From the NCBI GenBank assembly GCA_963721005.1, contig CAVRHR010000005.1, positions 1,116,001 to 1,180,000 of the forward strand: a stretch of DNA of 64,000 bases, written 5' to 3'. Below the pieces are notes generated by a model, which worked only from the letters and a program-made list of their open reading frames with translations, had not been told where the DNA came from and searched no databases. Each line of letters starts with the position of its first letter. Positions within the stretch are counted from its first letter, which is position 1. The position numbers and the translations under genes were made by a program. The stretch is from VAZQ01 sp963721005. Lineage in GTDB: Bacteria > Pseudomonadota > Alphaproteobacteria > Rhizobiales > Xanthobacteraceae. Positions 8,601 to 16,805 of the stretch are shown in pieces.

Positions 8601-9176
8601 CTAGCGGTCTGTCTCTTGAATGATCCAGTTTGGTCGAAAGCGAATGCCGCCCAAAAAATCTTCCCGAGGCAGGAACCTCTTGTCGAAGACGCCAGGGCCG
8701 GAAAAAAAGATCGAAATCAGCTGCTCAGCCGCGGAACATTCTTCCGCGGAGAAATGCCGCCGACGGCTTGGGTTGAGATCGCCGGCATAGTATGGGTCGA
8801 CATATCCAAACGGGCCTATTTCGACATTAAAATGGTTCCCATCTTCGAGAAAAGCCAAAATGTAATCTCCAAACAGAACTGGGCTGTCCTCTCTTTCGAT
8901 CTTGAACAAATCATGAGGTTTCTCGTCCGCGCCACTGACCAGGCCACCAAATCCGACGCGCGCATTCGTGAACGAGTTGGGATCCGTCATGATTTCGTGG
9001 TCCGAGTTGCGGTCAAGCGCTGGTGCCGGCACATTGGTGGAACTTGGCTGGGACTGGGTGAACCGGGTGGGCGCTAGCCAGGCCGAGGCGGCGAGCGCGA
9101 TGCCGATAAGGCTGCCGAGATGGCGCCGCCTCCCTCGGCGAAACCGCGCGCCCGAATCCGGTCGAGACCGCTCCAT
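8601..9176 (-). CDS. Exported hypothetical protein, tandem paralog A
   Basis: From ATG 9176 the product has 191 residues. It has a basic N-terminus and a hydrophobic segment (LGSLIGIALAASAWLA) that looks like a signal or anchor. The C-terminal 130 residues align well with the product of the next gene upstream (9536-10006): shared blocks include SFTNARVG/RFTNAPVL, FLEDGNHFNVEI/FLENGNDFNIEI, the FSAEE motif and the FRPNWI ending. The frame is open to 9557, but that upstream part looks non-coding. I recognise no family. A start at the internal Met of MTDPNSFTN is also possible. Confidence 0.6.
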   Translation of the reverse strand: MERSRPDSGARFRRGRRRHLGSLIGIALAASAWLAPTRFTQSQPSSTNVPAPALDRNSDHEIMTDPNSFTNARVGFGGLVSGADEKPHDLFKIEREDSPVLFGDYILAFLEDGNHFNVEIGPFGYVDPYYAGDLNPSRRRHFSAEECSAAEQLISIFFSGPGVFDKRFLPREDFLGGIRFRPNWIIQETDR

Positions 9177-9535
9177 GTGAGCCTCTTGCCGAAAGCAGCC
9201 CGAAGGGTAGCACGTTTCGCCCCGCCGCGGGCGCTCCACAACAACGATTCCCGGTTCCAACTGCGCGACAGTGTTCCCTGCGCGACAAAGCCGCCCGGGC
9301 TGCTGCATTAAAGTTAAAACGCGATACTCCAATCGCCGCCGCCCCGTTTGGCCTAAGCTCGCCTGCCTCTCCTCGCAAGAAGAGAGGCGCGGTCCCGGCC
9401 ACATCTGGTTTCGTGGCGTAGTGGTCGGGACCGGCCGGCGGGGTTCGCTGTGCCCCAGTACCCGGCATGTGGTTTTGACTGTCTGGCCATTCGCTCCCTC
9501 ATCGTGAGAATTGTGAAGGAATTGCCCTCCCAGCG

Positions 9536-10006
9536 TCACGATTTCTCGAAAATCCAATTGGGCCGGAAGGTAACGCCGCCCATAAATCGCGCAGCCTGCC
9601 CAAGCTGATTGGTATAGATTTTTGGCCTCGAAAGGAAAAAGGATCGGATCAGCAACTCCGCGGTTGCGGCTTCTTCCGCCGAAAAGCTCTGTCTCTTCTT
9701 CGGATCAGCGCTGCCAATGTAGCGGGCCTCCGAAAATCCAAATTGGTCTATCTCGATGTTGAAATCATTCCCGTTCTCCAGGAATGAGTAGAGATATTCC
9801 CCATAAATCGGACCGCCATCCGTTCCAATAATCTTAAACACATCGTGCGCGTAAAGGTCATCGCCGCGGACGGACCCCGCGGGCAGGACCGGCGCGTTCG
9901 TGAACCGGCTGGCACTTGTCATGATGGCGTTGACCCGAAGTTGCTTCCGTCGCAAGTGCGACAGTGGAATCCGCCCGCGCTCCTCACCGTGAGCCGAAAG
10001 AATCAA
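9536..10006 (-). CDS. Hypothetical protein, tandem paralog B
   Basis: The product is 156 residues from a TTG start at 10006, which has GGAG five bases upstream. A shorter form of 128 residues would begin at ATG 9922 (MTSASRFTNAP). It shares most of its length with paralog A (8601-9176), including GEYLYSFLENGNDFN, FSAEEAATAELLIRSFF and GGVTFRPNWIF. Unlike paralog A it has no clear export signal. It starts 18 bp after the MmgE/PrpD stop codon, so it may be the last-but-one gene of that transcript. Function unknown. Confidence 0.55.
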   Translation of the reverse strand: MILSAHGEERGRIPLSHLRRKQLRVNAIMTSASRFTNAPVLPAGSVRGDDLYAHDVFKIIGTDGGPIYGEYLYSFLENGNDFNIEIDQFGFSEARYIGSADPKKRQSFSAEEAATAELLIRSFFLSRPKIYTNQLGQAARFMGGVTFRPNWIFEKS

Positions 10007-10024
10007 ACTCTCCGTGCCGAGACC

Positions 10025-11536
10025 CTAAGCCTGCAGCAACCGCCGCAACCCCGACACCGCACCGAAGCGGTCGAGATTCCCGATCGCCGCGACGAGCTCC
10101 TTCGCCCTGCCCTCGCCGATCACCGGCGCCATCAGGTCGAGGGCCTTGGCGTCCACCTCGCTCTGGTCCATAGGGTTGCCGGGCGTGCCGCGCACCTCGT
10201 AGGTGCGGTGGCTGAGCTTGCGGCCGTCTTGGGTCTCGATCGCCACGATCGCCTGGCGGGCCGGCACCGCCGTCACCAGCTCTTTGTTGCCGACCGCCTC
10301 GACCAGCTTGCGGATGGCGAGCACCTTGGGGTCGGTCATGCGGGCGAAATCGTGCACGCTGTCGAAGCCGGCGCCGCCGTCGACGATCATCAGCGCCACC
10401 AGGTGCTGCAGGCAGATGTCCGGAATGGTCTTGTTGTCGACGATGTGCAGCCGGTCGGCCGGCATGTCGACCACGATGCGCTTGATGCGGCCGGCCCGCA
10501 CCTCCGGGTCCTTCAGGAGCTCGGTGACGCAATCGAGCACCGACTGCAGCGGCGAGCCGACGCACCATTTCTTGATCGAGGTATCGATGATCTCGAAGCG
10601 CTTGCCGAGACCCTCGATGAACAGCTCGGGCTGCGGCTTGTCGCCGCCGAGCGCCGTGAACAGATTGGCGTCGCCGGAGAGCGGATCGTCGATGCCGGTC
10701 ATGCCGGAGCCCACCATGGTGGCCGCCGTCACGCCGTTGCGCGCTCCCATGCCGCCGAAATCGAACGCCTTCTCCACATGCTCGCGGTCGCGCTCCCAAT
10801 AGGGCACGCCGGAGCCCTGCTGGGCCGCGAACGAGATGGCGTGGCGCACCTGGGTCGGGTCGAGCCGCAGCATGGCGGAGGCCGCCGCGGTGGCGCCGAA
10901 GGTGGTGGAGAGGCTGTGGGTGCTGTGGCGCTCGGTATAGAGCGCGCCGAAGCCGAGCGCATAGATCGAGCGCGCCCCGATGTCGTAGCCGAGCGCGACT
11001 GCGCGTAGCAGATCGTTGCCGCTGCGGCCGGCGGCTTCGGCGGTGGCGAGCGCCGCCGGCACGATGCCGCAGCCCGGATGGAAGCGGGCCTTGAGATGGG
11101 AGTCGTCGGTCTCGTCGCCGTGCGCCGCCATGCCGTTGGCGAGCGCCGCGTTGACGGTGGAGGTCAGGAAACCGGTGCCGATCACCGTCGCCTGCGGCTT
11201 GCCGCCCAGCGCTTCCACGTAGCGGGCGGCGGCGACGCCGGCCTTGAGCCGTGAGCCGGAGATCATGGCGGCGATGGTATCGAGCACGTGCATCTTGGTC
11301 TTGGCCACCACCGGGGCCGGCAGCTCGCGGTCGAGCGCGCCGGAGATGTAGCTCGCGAGCGCCACCGTGACCGGCGAGAGCGGCTCGGCCTTGCCGCCGC
11401 CTTCGGCGGCTTCCGCGGCGGCGGGCTTGGCCGCGCCCTGCGCCAAGGCCGGTGCGGCCGGCAGCACGTTCGACAGCAGCGCAGCTCCGCTCACGTTGAT
11501 GAGCCAGCGGCGGGTGTGATCGGGGTTCTCGGTCAT
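10025..11536 (-). CDS. MmgE/PrpD family protein with an export signal
   Basis: The 503-residue product matches the MmgE/PrpD fold (2-methylcitrate dehydratase, cis-aconitate decarboxylase, immune-responsive gene 1). Blocks include KTKMHVLDTIAAMISG, GMAAHGDETDDSHLKARFHP, LSTTFGATAAASAMLRLDP and IIDTSIKKWCVGSPLQSVLD. Unusually it carries an N-terminal leader with twin arginines (TRRWLINVSGAALLSNVL, then APALAQG), suggesting Tat export of a family that is normally cytoplasmic. AAGGAGA lies upstream of the ATG at 11536. Substrate specificity cannot be inferred. Its neighbours are a beta-lactamase-fold hydrolase and a YPD-GQW protein. Confidence 0.88.
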   Translation of the reverse strand: MTENPDHTRRWLINVSGAALLSNVLPAAPALAQGAAKPAAAEAAEGGGKAEPLSPVTVALASYISGALDRELPAPVVAKTKMHVLDTIAAMISGSRLKAGVAAARYVEALGGKPQATVIGTGFLTSTVNAALANGMAAHGDETDDSHLKARFHPGCGIVPAALATAEAAGRSGNDLLRAVALGYDIGARSIYALGFGALYTERHSTHSLSTTFGATAAASAMLRLDPTQVRHAISFAAQQGSGVPYWERDREHVEKAFDFGGMGARNGVTAATMVGSGMTGIDDPLSGDANLFTALGGDKPQPELFIEGLGKRFEIIDTSIKKWCVGSPLQSVLDCVTELLKDPEVRAGRIKRIVVDMPADRLHIVDNKTIPDICLQHLVALMIVDGGAGFDSVHDFARMTDPKVLAIRKLVEAVGNKELVTAVPARQAIVAIETQDGRKLSHRTYEVRGTPGNPMDQSEVDAKALDLMAPVIGEGRAKELVAAIGNLDRFGAVSGLRRLLQA

Positions 11537-11569
11537 GGCGGTCTCCTTCGGGAGTTCGTTAGTCAGATT

Positions 11570-11643
11570 GTAGGATGGGTTGAGCTCTTGCGAAACCCAT
11601 CAACCGCCGCCGATGGGTTTCGTAAGAACTCAACCCATCCTAC
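11570..11643. repeat. Palindromic repeat GTAGGATGGGTT
   Basis: A long inverted repeat begins GTAGGATGGGTTGAG and ends CTCAACCCATCCTAC, with inner arms GCGAAACCCATC and GATGGGTTTCG. The same element, enlarged, occurs at 27183-27286. It is a dispersed intergenic palindrome and may act as a terminator between 11657 and 11536. Confidence 0.8.
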
Positions 11644-11656
11644 AGACTTTTTCCGG

Positions 11657-12910
11657 TCACCGCATCGCGTCCGCAAGTCGGTACACCCCGCGCTCGAAGG
11701 CGTCATAGACGGCAAGCGCCTGGGGGTCGGCGAACGGCAGGAACTGCATCAGGATCACGCCGGCGATGCCGCGGGCGCGGTCCACCCAGAAATAGGTGTT
11801 GCTGATGCCGCCCCAGCTCAGGCTGCCGGCCGAGCGCTTGCCCGCGACCGCATCGGCGGTGATCAGGAAACCCAGGCCAAACTTGTCGCGGCCGTCGGCC
11901 ACGAAGGCGAAATCGCCGCTGCGCTCGGGCAGCGCGCTCTTGAGCGCGCGGACGCAAAGCGGGCCGATCTGGTTCCGGCTCATCAGCTCGATCGTCTCGG
12001 GCGCGAGAATCCGCACGCCATCGAGCGCGCCGTCGTTGAGCAGCATGCGGGTGAAGCGGGCGTAGTCGGCGGCGGTCGAGGTGAGGCCGCCGCCCCCCGC
12101 GGGGGGCGAGAATGCCGGCGGCGGCTGGTTTGCTTCCTTGGCGATGGTGCCGTCGCCAAGCCGGCGATGGGCGGCAACCAGGCGCGCCTGCTGCTCGGGC
12201 GGCACGCTGTAGCCGGTGTCGATCATGGCGAGCGGATCGAGGATGTTGCGGCGCAGGAGCACGTCGAGCGCCTCGCCCGATACCGCTTCGATGAGCCGCC
12301 CGAGCCAATCCGTGCTGGTGCCGTAGAGCCAGCCCTCGCCGGGCTCGAACAGCAGCGGCCCGACCGCAAACTCGTCGCCCGCGCGCGGCTTGAAATCGCG
12401 CACCACCGGGCTGGTGAAGCCATAACCAAGGCCGGAGCAGTGGGTCATCAGATGACGCACCGTCACCGGATTGCGCGCCGGCCGCACCACATAGTGGCCG
12501 GTGGCGGGATCGAAGGACTCGAGCACCTGGATGCCGGCGAATGCCGGCAGATGGCGCTCGACCGGATCGTCGAGGCGCAGCCGGCCAACCTCGGCCAACT
12601 GCAGGGCGGCGACCGAGGTGATCGGCTTGGTCATCGAGGCGATGCGGAACAAGGCATCGGCCGTCATCGGGCGCGCGGTCTCGGCGTCCGCCGCCCCGAA
12701 TGCGCCGCGGTAGAACGCGCCCTCGCGATCGGTCCCCATGGCGACCACGCCCGCGATCGCCTGCTCCGCCACCGCCTGGCGCAACGGCCCATCGATCGGG
12801 TGGGCGTAGCGGTCGGGGGTGGCTGCCGGGGCTGGCGCGCCCGGCTGGCAGGAGAGCGCGCTCATCATGCCGCCCCATGCGGACAAGTCGAGATCTCCGC
12901 GCCGGGACAT
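11657..12910 (-). CDS. Serine hydrolase, beta-lactamase (class C/EstB) fold
   Basis: The product has 417 residues from ATG 12910. Motif SxxK is at 92-95 (SMTK, in FRIASMTKPITS) and the Tyr motif is YGTS near 196-199, as in class C beta-lactamases, EstB esterases and D-aminopeptidases. Family blocks include HLMTHCSGLGYG and DDPVERHLPAF. The C-terminus has SLSWGGISNTYFWVDRARG, where the third HxG-like motif is expected. The start overlaps the stop of the upstream YPD-GQW gene (TGATG), so the two are translationally coupled. An esterase is likelier than a true beta-lactamase. No clean signal peptide is visible. Confidence 0.87.
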   Translation of the reverse strand: MSRRGDLDLSAWGGMMSALSCQPGAPAPAATPDRYAHPIDGPLRQAVAEQAIAGVVAMGTDREGAFYRGAFGAADAETARPMTADALFRIASMTKPITSVAALQLAEVGRLRLDDPVERHLPAFAGIQVLESFDPATGHYVVRPARNPVTVRHLMTHCSGLGYGFTSPVVRDFKPRAGDEFAVGPLLFEPGEGWLYGTSTDWLGRLIEAVSGEALDVLLRRNILDPLAMIDTGYSVPPEQQARLVAAHRRLGDGTIAKEANQPPPAFSPPAGGGGLTSTAADYARFTRMLLNDGALDGVRILAPETIELMSRNQIGPLCVRALKSALPERSGDFAFVADGRDKFGLGFLITADAVAGKRSAGSLSWGGISNTYFWVDRARGIAGVILMQFLPFADPQALAVYDAFERGVYRLADAMR

Positions 12911-13773
12911 CAGTTCCGCGCTGGCCTGAAGTATTTCAGGTCGGGCGGCGGCTGGTCCTTGCGGGTGGGCATCAGGTTGTTGTCGCCGCCGCGGTAGTAG
13001 GTCTCCTTGCCGATCTTGATCAGCTCCTGGTCGCCCGAGCAGTAATATTCCTGCCAGACCGGATAGGGCGAGGGGTCGCGGCGGTAGGTCTTGAGCACCG
13101 TCCAGGGACGCGTATAGGCGTTGTCGATCAAGGTGATCTGGTCGTGCAGAAGCTTGGGGTCCTGCTTGTCGAAGAAGATGCGCTCCTTGACGATCGATTG
13201 GTTGTCGGTGTGGGTCGGCATGCCGGCCGGGTCGAGCGCGCGCGGGCCGCGGAAGAAGCGGGTCTCGGCCTCGAGCACGGTGAAGCGGCCGCTGCCGTCC
13301 TCGTCGATCCACCTGCCGATCGAATAGCCCATGAACGAGGGCTCGACACGCTCGGGCCAGTCGCGGCCGTCGGTATAGATGCGCCGGTGGGAATCATGCG
13401 CGTGGTCGATCCGCACATAGGTGGTTTCCGGCAGCACCATGATCTCCATGTTCTGGAACGCGGTCATCATGCCGGGCATGCCGGGCGGCAGGCAGTCATC
13501 GCCGGTATGCCAATTGCCCTGGCCGCCGCCGGCCTGGTCGGCGACGCTCGCCTCCAGCACCTTCTGATATTCCGGCGTCAGCGGCGCCTGCTGGTCGAAG
13601 CCCCAGGGCTTGGTCGGATCGAACGCCGGCTGGCCGCCGACCGGCAGCCGCACCCCGACCCACTGGCCGGAGAGATCCGGATACTGCGCGTCGTCGAACG
13701 CCAAGGCCGTGCTCGCGGCCGCGACCAGCACCACCGCCGACGCCAGGGCGCGAAGCGCGCTTCGATCCAGCAT
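12910..13773 (-). CDS. Secreted YPD-GQW family protein 1
   Basis: The 287-residue product starts with a signal peptide (LASAVVLVAAASTALA) and is the first of six paralogs in this window. Shared landmarks are QYPDLSGQW, APLTPEYQKVLEAS, the first invariant Cys in CLPPGMPGMM, HRRIYTDGRDWP, GYSIGRWIDEDGSG, NQSIVKERIFFDK, TRPWTVLKTYRR, the second invariant Cys (EYYC) and RKDQPPPDLKYF at the end. From memory it resembles a broad group of unnamed secreted bacterial proteins with a similar DGR/GxSiGrW/ER pattern; no biochemical role is known to me. It is coupled to the downstream serine hydrolase. GGGGAGAT precedes the start. Confidence 0.8.
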   Translation of the reverse strand: MLDRSALRALASAVVLVAAASTALAFDDAQYPDLSGQWVGVRLPVGGQPAFDPTKPWGFDQQAPLTPEYQKVLEASVADQAGGGQGNWHTGDDCLPPGMPGMMTAFQNMEIMVLPETTYVRIDHAHDSHRRIYTDGRDWPERVEPSFMGYSIGRWIDEDGSGRFTVLEAETRFFRGPRALDPAGMPTHTDNQSIVKERIFFDKQDPKLLHDQITLIDNAYTRPWTVLKTYRRDPSPYPVWQEYYCSGDQELIKIGKETYYRGGDNNLMPTRKDQPPPDLKYFRPARN

Positions 13774-13993
13774 GATCTCCCCCTGTGCAATGCCATCCCG
13801 GCGCGGCTCGCGGCGCACGCGGGGACGTGGAACCCGGATGTTGGTTGCGCCGGATAAAAGAACCGGCCGCAGGAGGCGATACCTGCCGATGGCATGCGGC
13901 CCTTTTGCGCGCGGAAACCTCGGCACGTTTCCATCATGGGCAGCTGCCGCGACGTTATCGCAATCGCCGATGATGTGAAAGATGGGGAGCAGC

Positions 13994-14036
13994 AGCAAAA
14001 CGAAAGAGCCCCAGCCCGAGTTGGTCCTGGGGCCGA
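13994..14036 (-). terminator. Terminator of the Bug gene at 14101
   Basis: Read on the minus strand, a stem GCCCCAG/CTGGGGC (14008-14033) is followed by TCTTTCGTTTT. It sits about 70 bp past the stop of 14101-15192. The rest of the 13774-14100 gap holds nothing else I can identify. Confidence 0.5.
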
Positions 14037-14100
14037 GGCTCCTTGCGCGCTGCAGTGACGCCACTATCGGCCCGCCGCATTACCAAACTCTAAACGGCGC

Positions 14101-15192
14101 TCAGTTTGTTTTGCCGATCGCGGCCCGAAATGTCGCGAGCACATCGGGCGAGACGTCGGCCAGCGAGCGAAACTGCGCCTCGCCCCGCGCGATCCCGATA
14201 TAGCTGAACGGTACGCGGTTGCGGGTCATGGTCTCCGAGACGAAGTCCGGATCGTTGGAGGCGTCCGCGAAGCCTTGGCGCAGCGCCGCGACCGCGGCCG
14301 CGGGCGTGCCGCGCGGCGCAAAGCCCACGAAGGTCATCTCGCCGGCCTGGTTGGTCAGCCAGTTGAGCGCGTCCCAGGCCGGACCGGACGGCATGCGGCC
14401 GTAGATCTCCCGGTAAAGATCCGGGAACGCCGGCATCTCGGCCACGTAAGGGCTTTTGCTGTAGCGGCCGTCGGGGTCTACCGGCACCAGATAGGCGATG
14501 CCGATCCCCTGCCCCGACTTGATGAAGTCGTCGTTGCGGCTGCGGAAGGTCGAGATGCTGGTCGAGTGGAACTGCACCTCGCCGCGCTGCATGGCGAGGA
14601 ACACGTCGTTGCCGCCGCGGTACCCCACCACCATCTTGTGCCTCACCCCGAGCACGTCCAACACCAGATGCGGCAGCAGGCCGGAAATATCCGATTTGTT
14701 GAGTGCTCCGAGGATGAGGTTGTCGGCCCGCACGATGTCGCGCGGGAGCTTGAGGCCGCCCGGCACCACGTCGGTGCGCGCATAGTTGACCCTGATGTCG
14801 CCGGTGCCGCCGAGATAATCGAAATCCTGGTAGTGCGCCCGCAAGCCCTGGTCGCCGAGCGCCTGGGCGAGCGGGTCCCAGGGGCCATACAGGATGGTGA
14901 GCCCGTCGGGCGCCGCGCGCTCGTGCAGAAAGTTGGTGGCGCCCCAGCCGCCGGCGCCTGGCATGTTCTGCACGATGATGCTGGGATTACCCGGGATGTG
15001 CTTGCGCAGATAGACCGAGAACGCCCGCGCCAGGGTATCGACGGTGCCGCCCGCCTCCAGCCCGATGATGATCCGCAGCGTCCTGCCGGCGTAGTAATCG
15101 CCCGATTGCGCCCGTGCCGGCCCGGCCGCGCCCAGTGCGGCCACCACCGCCAGGATGAGCGGCAAGACCATCCATCGTCGCTTCGCCATCAT
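14101..15192 (-). CDS. Bug/TctC-type tricarboxylate-transporter binding protein
   Basis: The product is about 363 residues from ATG 15192 (MMAKRRWMVLPL), with a signal peptide ending PARAQSGDYY. It has the Bug hallmarks: the first beta-strand segment TLRIIIGLEAGGTVDTLAR, IIVQNMPGAGGWGATNFL, and DGLTILYGP. It lies on the long side for the family (usually 320-330). Bug proteins capture carboxylates or aromatic acids in the periplasm for TctAB permeases, but no tctA or tctB is present here. It is divergent from pobA across a gap with a large palindrome. An upstream in-frame Met at 15255 would spoil the signal peptide. Confidence 0.82.
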   Translation of the reverse strand: MMAKRRWMVLPLILAVVAALGAAGPARAQSGDYYAGRTLRIIIGLEAGGTVDTLARAFSVYLRKHIPGNPSIIVQNMPGAGGWGATNFLHERAAPDGLTILYGPWDPLAQALGDQGLRAHYQDFDYLGGTGDIRVNYARTDVVPGGLKLPRDIVRADNLILGALNKSDISGLLPHLVLDVLGVRHKMVVGYRGGNDVFLAMQRGEVQFHSTSISTFRSRNDDFIKSGQGIGIAYLVPVDPDGRYSKSPYVAEMPAFPDLYREIYGRMPSGPAWDALNWLTNQAGEMTFVGFAPRGTPAAAVAALRQGFADASNDPDFVSETMTRNRVPFSYIGIARGEAQFRSLADVSPDVLATFRAAIGKTN

Positions 15193-15286
15193 GACCGGAG
15201 ACTGGCACAGTTGGAGGTGGGCATAAACCGCCGGCATCAAAATCAGAGATTTCAAATCGTCAGGAACGCACAGAATTTCACTCCTT

Positions 15287-15484
15287 CTCCCCGCGTGCCA
15301 TCAGGGCGGTTACGCCCGTCTTCGACGGGCTATTGGAGAAGGTGGGTTGAGGGGGGCTTTCCACGATTCTGAGTCCGTCGAAACGCCCCCTCACCGAGCC
15401 GAGTGCGGATCACCGGCCTCGCCGTGTCGCCCTCTCCATAGCCCGTCGAAGACGGGCGTAACCGCCCTGATGGCGCGCGGGGAG
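15287..15484. repeat. Large inverted repeat in 417-bp intergenic gap
   Basis: Two arms of about 50 bp are almost perfect reverse complements. The left arm (15287-15341) contains CATCAGGGCGGTTACGCCCG and TCTTCGACGGGCTAT; the right arm (15430-15484) has ATAGCCCGTCGAAGACGGGC and TAACCGCCCTGATGG. A spacer of roughly 90 bp separates them. Each arm also has its own small hairpin. A related motif (GTAGCCCGCGAAGACGGGCG) is embedded in the repeat at 27183-27286. The gap holds no gene apart from this and the promoters of the two divergent genes. Confidence 0.8.
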
Positions 15485-15609
15485 AGGAGCGCAACGTGCG
15501 TCGCGCGCACGCGTCTGCATCATGTGATTCAAACGAACCAGCCCTGTATTCCAGCCGCGTTGCCGACTACGCTCCGGGCGGGGATGGAATCAGCCAGGAA
15601 CGCCGGGCC

Positions 15610-16776
15610 ATGCGGACGCAGGTCGCGATCATCGGGGCGGGGCCGGCGGGCCTGCTGCTCGGCCAGCTGCTGCAGAAAAACGGCATCCACAACGTCATCC
15701 TGGAGCGGCACACCGGCGACTACGTGCTCAGCCGCATCCGCGCCGGCGTCATCGAGCAGGTGGCGGTCGATCTCCTCGACGAGGCCGGGGTCGGCGCGCG
15801 CATGCACCGTGAAGGCCTGGTGCATGACGGGACGCAGATTTGCGTCGACGGGGTGCGCCACCGTGTCGACTTCAAACAGCTGACCGGACGGACCGTGATG
15901 GTGTACGGGCAGACCGAGATCACCCGCGACCTGATGGAGGGCCGCACCGCCGCCGGCGCCCCGACCGTCTATGAGGCGGCGGACGTCACGCTGCATGATA
16001 TCTCCGGCGCGCAGCCGGGCGTGACCTACCGGGCCGGCGGCGAGAGCCACGAGATCGCCTGCGATTTCATCGCCGGCTGCGACGGCTTTCACGGCATCTG
16101 CCGCCAGAGCGTGCCGGCCGGCACCATCACCAGCTACGAACGCGTCTATCCGTTCGGCTGGCTCGGGCTCCTGTCCGACACCCCGCCGGTTTCCGACGAG
16201 CTCATCTACGTGCGCCACCCCCAGGGCTTCGCGCTCTGCTCCATGCGCTCGCAAACCCGCAGCCGCTACTATCTGCAGTGTGGGCTCGACGAGCCTATCG
16301 AGGCCTGGCCGGACGCGCGCTTCTGGGAGGTGCTCAAAGTGCGCATCGATGCGAAGGCGCGCGAGCAGCTCGTCACCGGTCCCTCGATCGAGAAGAGCAT
16401 CGCGCCCTTGCGCAGCTTCGTCGCCGAGCCGATGCGGTTCGGACGCCTGCTGCTGGCGGGCGATGCATCCCACATCGTGCCGCCGACCGGCGCCAAGGGC
16501 CTCAACCTGGCGGCCAGCGACGTGCGCTACCTGTCGCAGGCGCTGATCGAGCACTATCAGGAAAAATCCGACGCCGGGCTCGACCACTATTCCGGCCGCG
16601 CGCTGGCGCGGGTATGGAAGGCCGAGCGCTTCTCCTGGTGGATGACGACCCTGCTGCACGCTTTCCCGGGCAACGCGTTCGATCAGAAAATGCAGCTCGC
16701 CGAGCTCGACTACCTGTTCGGCTCGCGCGCGGCCGCCACCGCCTTCGCCGAGAATTACGTCGGCCTGCCGTTCTGA
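15610..16776 (+). CDS. pobA: 4-hydroxybenzoate 3-monooxygenase
   Basis: The product has 388 residues, close to the usual 390-394. It is an FAD and NAD(P)H dependent flavoprotein that hydroxylates 4-hydroxybenzoate to protocatechuate, which feeds the beta-ketoadipate pathway. Visible are the dinucleotide-binding motif IIGAGPAGLLLGQLL at 7-21, SRIRAGVIEQ near 41, and the second FAD motif GRLLLAGDASHIVPPTGAKG near 280-299, followed by LNLAASDV. ATG 15610 is chosen since MRTQVAIIGAG is the normal family start and AGGA lies upstream. The longer frame from 15496 is not supported. No pobR regulator lies next to it; a Bug protein is divergent and an MFS carrier follows 29 bp downstream. Confidence 0.93.
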   Translation: MRTQVAIIGAGPAGLLLGQLLQKNGIHNVILERHTGDYVLSRIRAGVIEQVAVDLLDEAGVGARMHREGLVHDGTQICVDGVRHRVDFKQLTGRTVMVYGQTEITRDLMEGRTAAGAPTVYEAADVTLHDISGAQPGVTYRAGGESHEIACDFIAGCDGFHGICRQSVPAGTITSYERVYPFGWLGLLSDTPPVSDELIYVRHPQGFALCSMRSQTRSRYYLQCGLDEPIEAWPDARFWEVLKVRIDAKAREQLVTGPSIEKSIAPLRSFVAEPMRFGRLLLAGDASHIVPPTGAKGLNLAASDVRYLSQALIEHYQEKSDAGLDHYSGRALARVWKAERFSWWMTTLLHAFPGNAFDQKMQLAELDYLFGSRAAATAFAENYVGLPF

Positions 16777-16805
16777 AAGGCCGTGATGCCCGCGCGCGTG
16801 CAACC

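Noticed and set aside
11657..12910. True class C beta-lactamase (antibiotic resistance)
   Set aside because: The SxxK and YxS motifs fit, but the expected KTG triad is not clear, no good signal peptide is visible and the setting is catabolic, so an esterase-like role is more likely.
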